Program-made: the position numbers and the translations under genes
Assembly: GCA_022605955.1 (NCBI GenBank)
Contig: JAKCOZ010000005.1
Span: forward strand, 45,870,950-45,934,949
Direction of reading: 5' to 3'
DNA from: Rallus limicola
Lineage: Eukaryota > Chordata > Aves > Gruiformes > Rallidae
Length of the DNA: 64,000 nucleotides
Part shown: one piece after another, positions 61,871 to 64,000 of the stretch
Layout: each line of letters opens with the position of its first letter
How positions within the stretch are numbered: the stretch's first letter is position 1
The notes under the pieces: generated by a model
Seen by the model: only the letters and a program-made list of their open reading frames with translations
Database searches by the model: none
Told to the model about the DNA's origin: nothing

Positions 61871-64000
61871 TCATTAAATGTCCTGGAAACTAAAAAGACT
61901 GTAACAGCAACATATTAAGCAGCAGCACTGTTAACTGTTTCATTTCTGGAAATGCGAAGGAGGACCATCAGGTGATGCCGATATCCCTGCAAAGCACAGA
62001 TGGACAAACTTAATATACAGACACAATTAGCTTTGGGAGAGAATCACAGCTCCTGCTTTTTTGGCTCACCCCTTGCCAAAAGCAATGTAAGTGTAGGCAC
62101 TTTATAAGTGCTGAATTTTAATGTGAAAAATACTCTACCTGCCTAGCGTGAATGCATGCATTGCATCAAGTAATATAACAGTGTTGGGGGGCAGAAGGGC
62201 TGTCCCATTAACGCACATGTTTCTAATTTGCAAATTTTGCTTTGTGCACTGAAGACGCTCACACTCCGCAGAGCATTTCACTAGCACCAAGCGAACTTAA
62301 GCAAAGCAGAGCAAGAGATCACAGAGGGGGGAAAGCAACAGAGCTTTTTAAAATGAGGGTTCCCCTGGAGTTTTGGATGTCTCAGGGGGAAACCAATCCA
62401 GCTGCGTGTGTACAAGCAGGCCCAAGTCTGATAACTGAATCTGTCAAATCAAATGAGCGGAGCAATCAACTGGAGATGGTAAAACAATCCACCAAATGAG
62501 GGGAACCCTGAGGAACTAAAGCCTCAGCCCTCGATTTACTGGACACCAGCACAACTGACTAAATAACACACTCTGAATGAAAAAGAAGCTAGAAAATTAA
62601 CTAGCTTTTAAATAATGAAAGAAAGAAAGCAAATAAACTAGAAACCAGGAATCTAACTCAGATTCTAAGTTAGAAAAGGGAAATAATAAACCAACGTTTC
62701 ATTTGCACAAGGAAGCATGTTGCAAACCTTGCAAACCTGCGGCCAATCCTGCTGCTAAATAGCACAATGAAAAGTTTCACCCAAAGACTTGGAATCAAGC
62801 AGAATTTGGCCAGTCACTAGTGCTAATTAGACAGGATAACTGACCCCTACACCAAGAGAGGTAAAACACAAGCACAGCATAAAAACAACCCCTCTCTCCT
62901 TTCAGTGTGACACAAAACGAAGAGCAAAGCCAACTACAAGGAACTAAGAGCCATTCTGCATACATTTTGTTCTGAGGTACATTTTTCTGGACCAGATTCC
63001 CCCATAACTCCCAGTTCACCCGTTTATTTGTATTGAATAGCATCTTTCTCCAGATAAAAGTGTAAGACACCAGAAAGCTTTTTATTATCAGGTCTGCTTG
63101 AAATGGAAGCTCAAGTTGATTACTTAGGAAAGTGTATTCAAAAAAAACCCCACCAAACAACCGAACAAAAACCCAACAAAACCAGAGAAAACAAAATGAG
63201 AACAAAACAGAGATACTGTACAAATCGAGGTGAAACAAAAGAATTCCTTCAAACATCCATGGTCAGGATGAGGAAGTAATATTAAATTTGTACCTACCAC
63301 CCCAGTAAAATAAAGGCTAGTGGGTTTTTGTTTTGATTCTGATTAAAATGTCAATGTACTCGAACGGCAGCTTATTGCCGTGTATCACAGCCTAACCTAA
63401 TCTTTCTGTAGCCTCTTGCATTACATGCAAAATCTCTAAAATGCCACCGACCAAAAAACTGAACTAGCCTGTAATTAGTTTCAACAAAGTAGTCCTTTTA
63501 AACCTAATTTTCTAGATGTAGATGGCATTTCCGAAGTAAGCATTATGAACCTCCCTTAAGGACAAGTGGAATCAAATTGTAAAATCATAGGCAGTGATCT
63601 AGTAGTTCTTTCTCTAAGCAAGCTTTTTATTTCCCTGTAATAAATTCAAATCCAGTCTTCAGTGTCTTAATAGGTGATCAGAGAAAATATGCATGCACAC
63701 CTAAACCGCTACAACAAACCTTATTTTTTAAATAACACTTCAGTCACTAATATAATAAAGACTGTTATAACACGTTAGCACTGGTATCATTATTCCTTAT
63801 GATTCAATATTCTAATGACTGGCTGTAACAGAGGTTTATGTTCTGCCGAGGTTTATACCACTATTTAATGTAATTAAGCAAACTGGCAGCCAAAGCCTCT
63901 GTGGAAATATCATTTCTATCGCAGAGTATTCCCACCAGAAATTCAGAGGAATCATAACATACAAACTTTGATTCTGTTTATTTTTTCCCCTGTTCTGAAA

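Larger units (their letters stand above)
51954..64000 (-). other. BCL11B: BCL11B intron upstream of exon 3 (partial, continues past the window)
   Basis: No sequence for exon 2 (the CCHC finger with LLTCGQCQMNFP) occurs here on the minus strand, so this intron extends beyond the right edge. It holds a possible conserved element (57301-57900), an A/T hairpin (57484-57522), MIR-like remnants (59960-60060 and 61785-61870) and an AAT microsatellite (59916-59965). Long open frames (for example at 56620-57291) match nothing known. Nothing specific is recognised in about 52630-57300, 57901-59910 and 61880-64000. Confidence 0.85.

Noticed and set aside
52000..64000. BCL11B exon 2 within the window
   Set aside because: I looked for the CCHC-finger peptide (LLTCGQCQMNFP) in the minus-strand frames and did not find it; it should lie further right.

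Overview
This is a vertebrate nuclear window, most likely from a bird. It is AT-rich, intron-dominated DNA with one recognisable protein-coding gene, BCL11B (CTIP2, a C2H2 zinc-finger transcription factor), lying on the minus strand. Two coding exons are visible. The large terminal exon covers 3369-5380 (669 complete codons plus stop). The small alternatively used exon 3 covers 51738-51953 (216 bp). The paralogue BCL11A is excluded because the C-terminus ends [10 protein letters not shown] after the last finger. The avian guess rests on compact introns, few young repeats, old CR1 LINE remnants and a solo LTR of a type I associate with bird genomes; no species can be named.

Layout from left to right (transcription runs right to left): 1-3368 is AT-rich 3' UTR, whose end may lie outside the window. 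3369-5380 is the terminal coding exon. 5381-51737 is a 46.4 kb intron. 51738-51953 is exon 3. 51954-64000 is part of the next upstream intron. Exons 1 and 2, which encode the N-terminal repressor motif and the first (CCHC) finger, were not found and should lie beyond 64000. Both visible introns are phase 1, so exon 3 can be included or skipped without breaking the frame.

The introns contain no second gene that I can support. They hold one solo LTR with a 5-bp target duplication (37578-38165), two CR1-like LINE remnants, several MIR-like SINE remnants, and several short palindromic fossils that resemble ancient amniote MITE families. There are also homopolymer and simple-repeat tracts, two strong perfect hairpins (31314-31355 and 57484-57522), and a few stretches that read like conserved noncoding regulatory DNA, best at 57301-57900 with two POU octamers. 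I see no CRISPR, no operon-like structure and no novel multi-gene system. The points of interest are exon 3, lineage-specific protein changes in the terminal exon, and noncoding structure in the introns.
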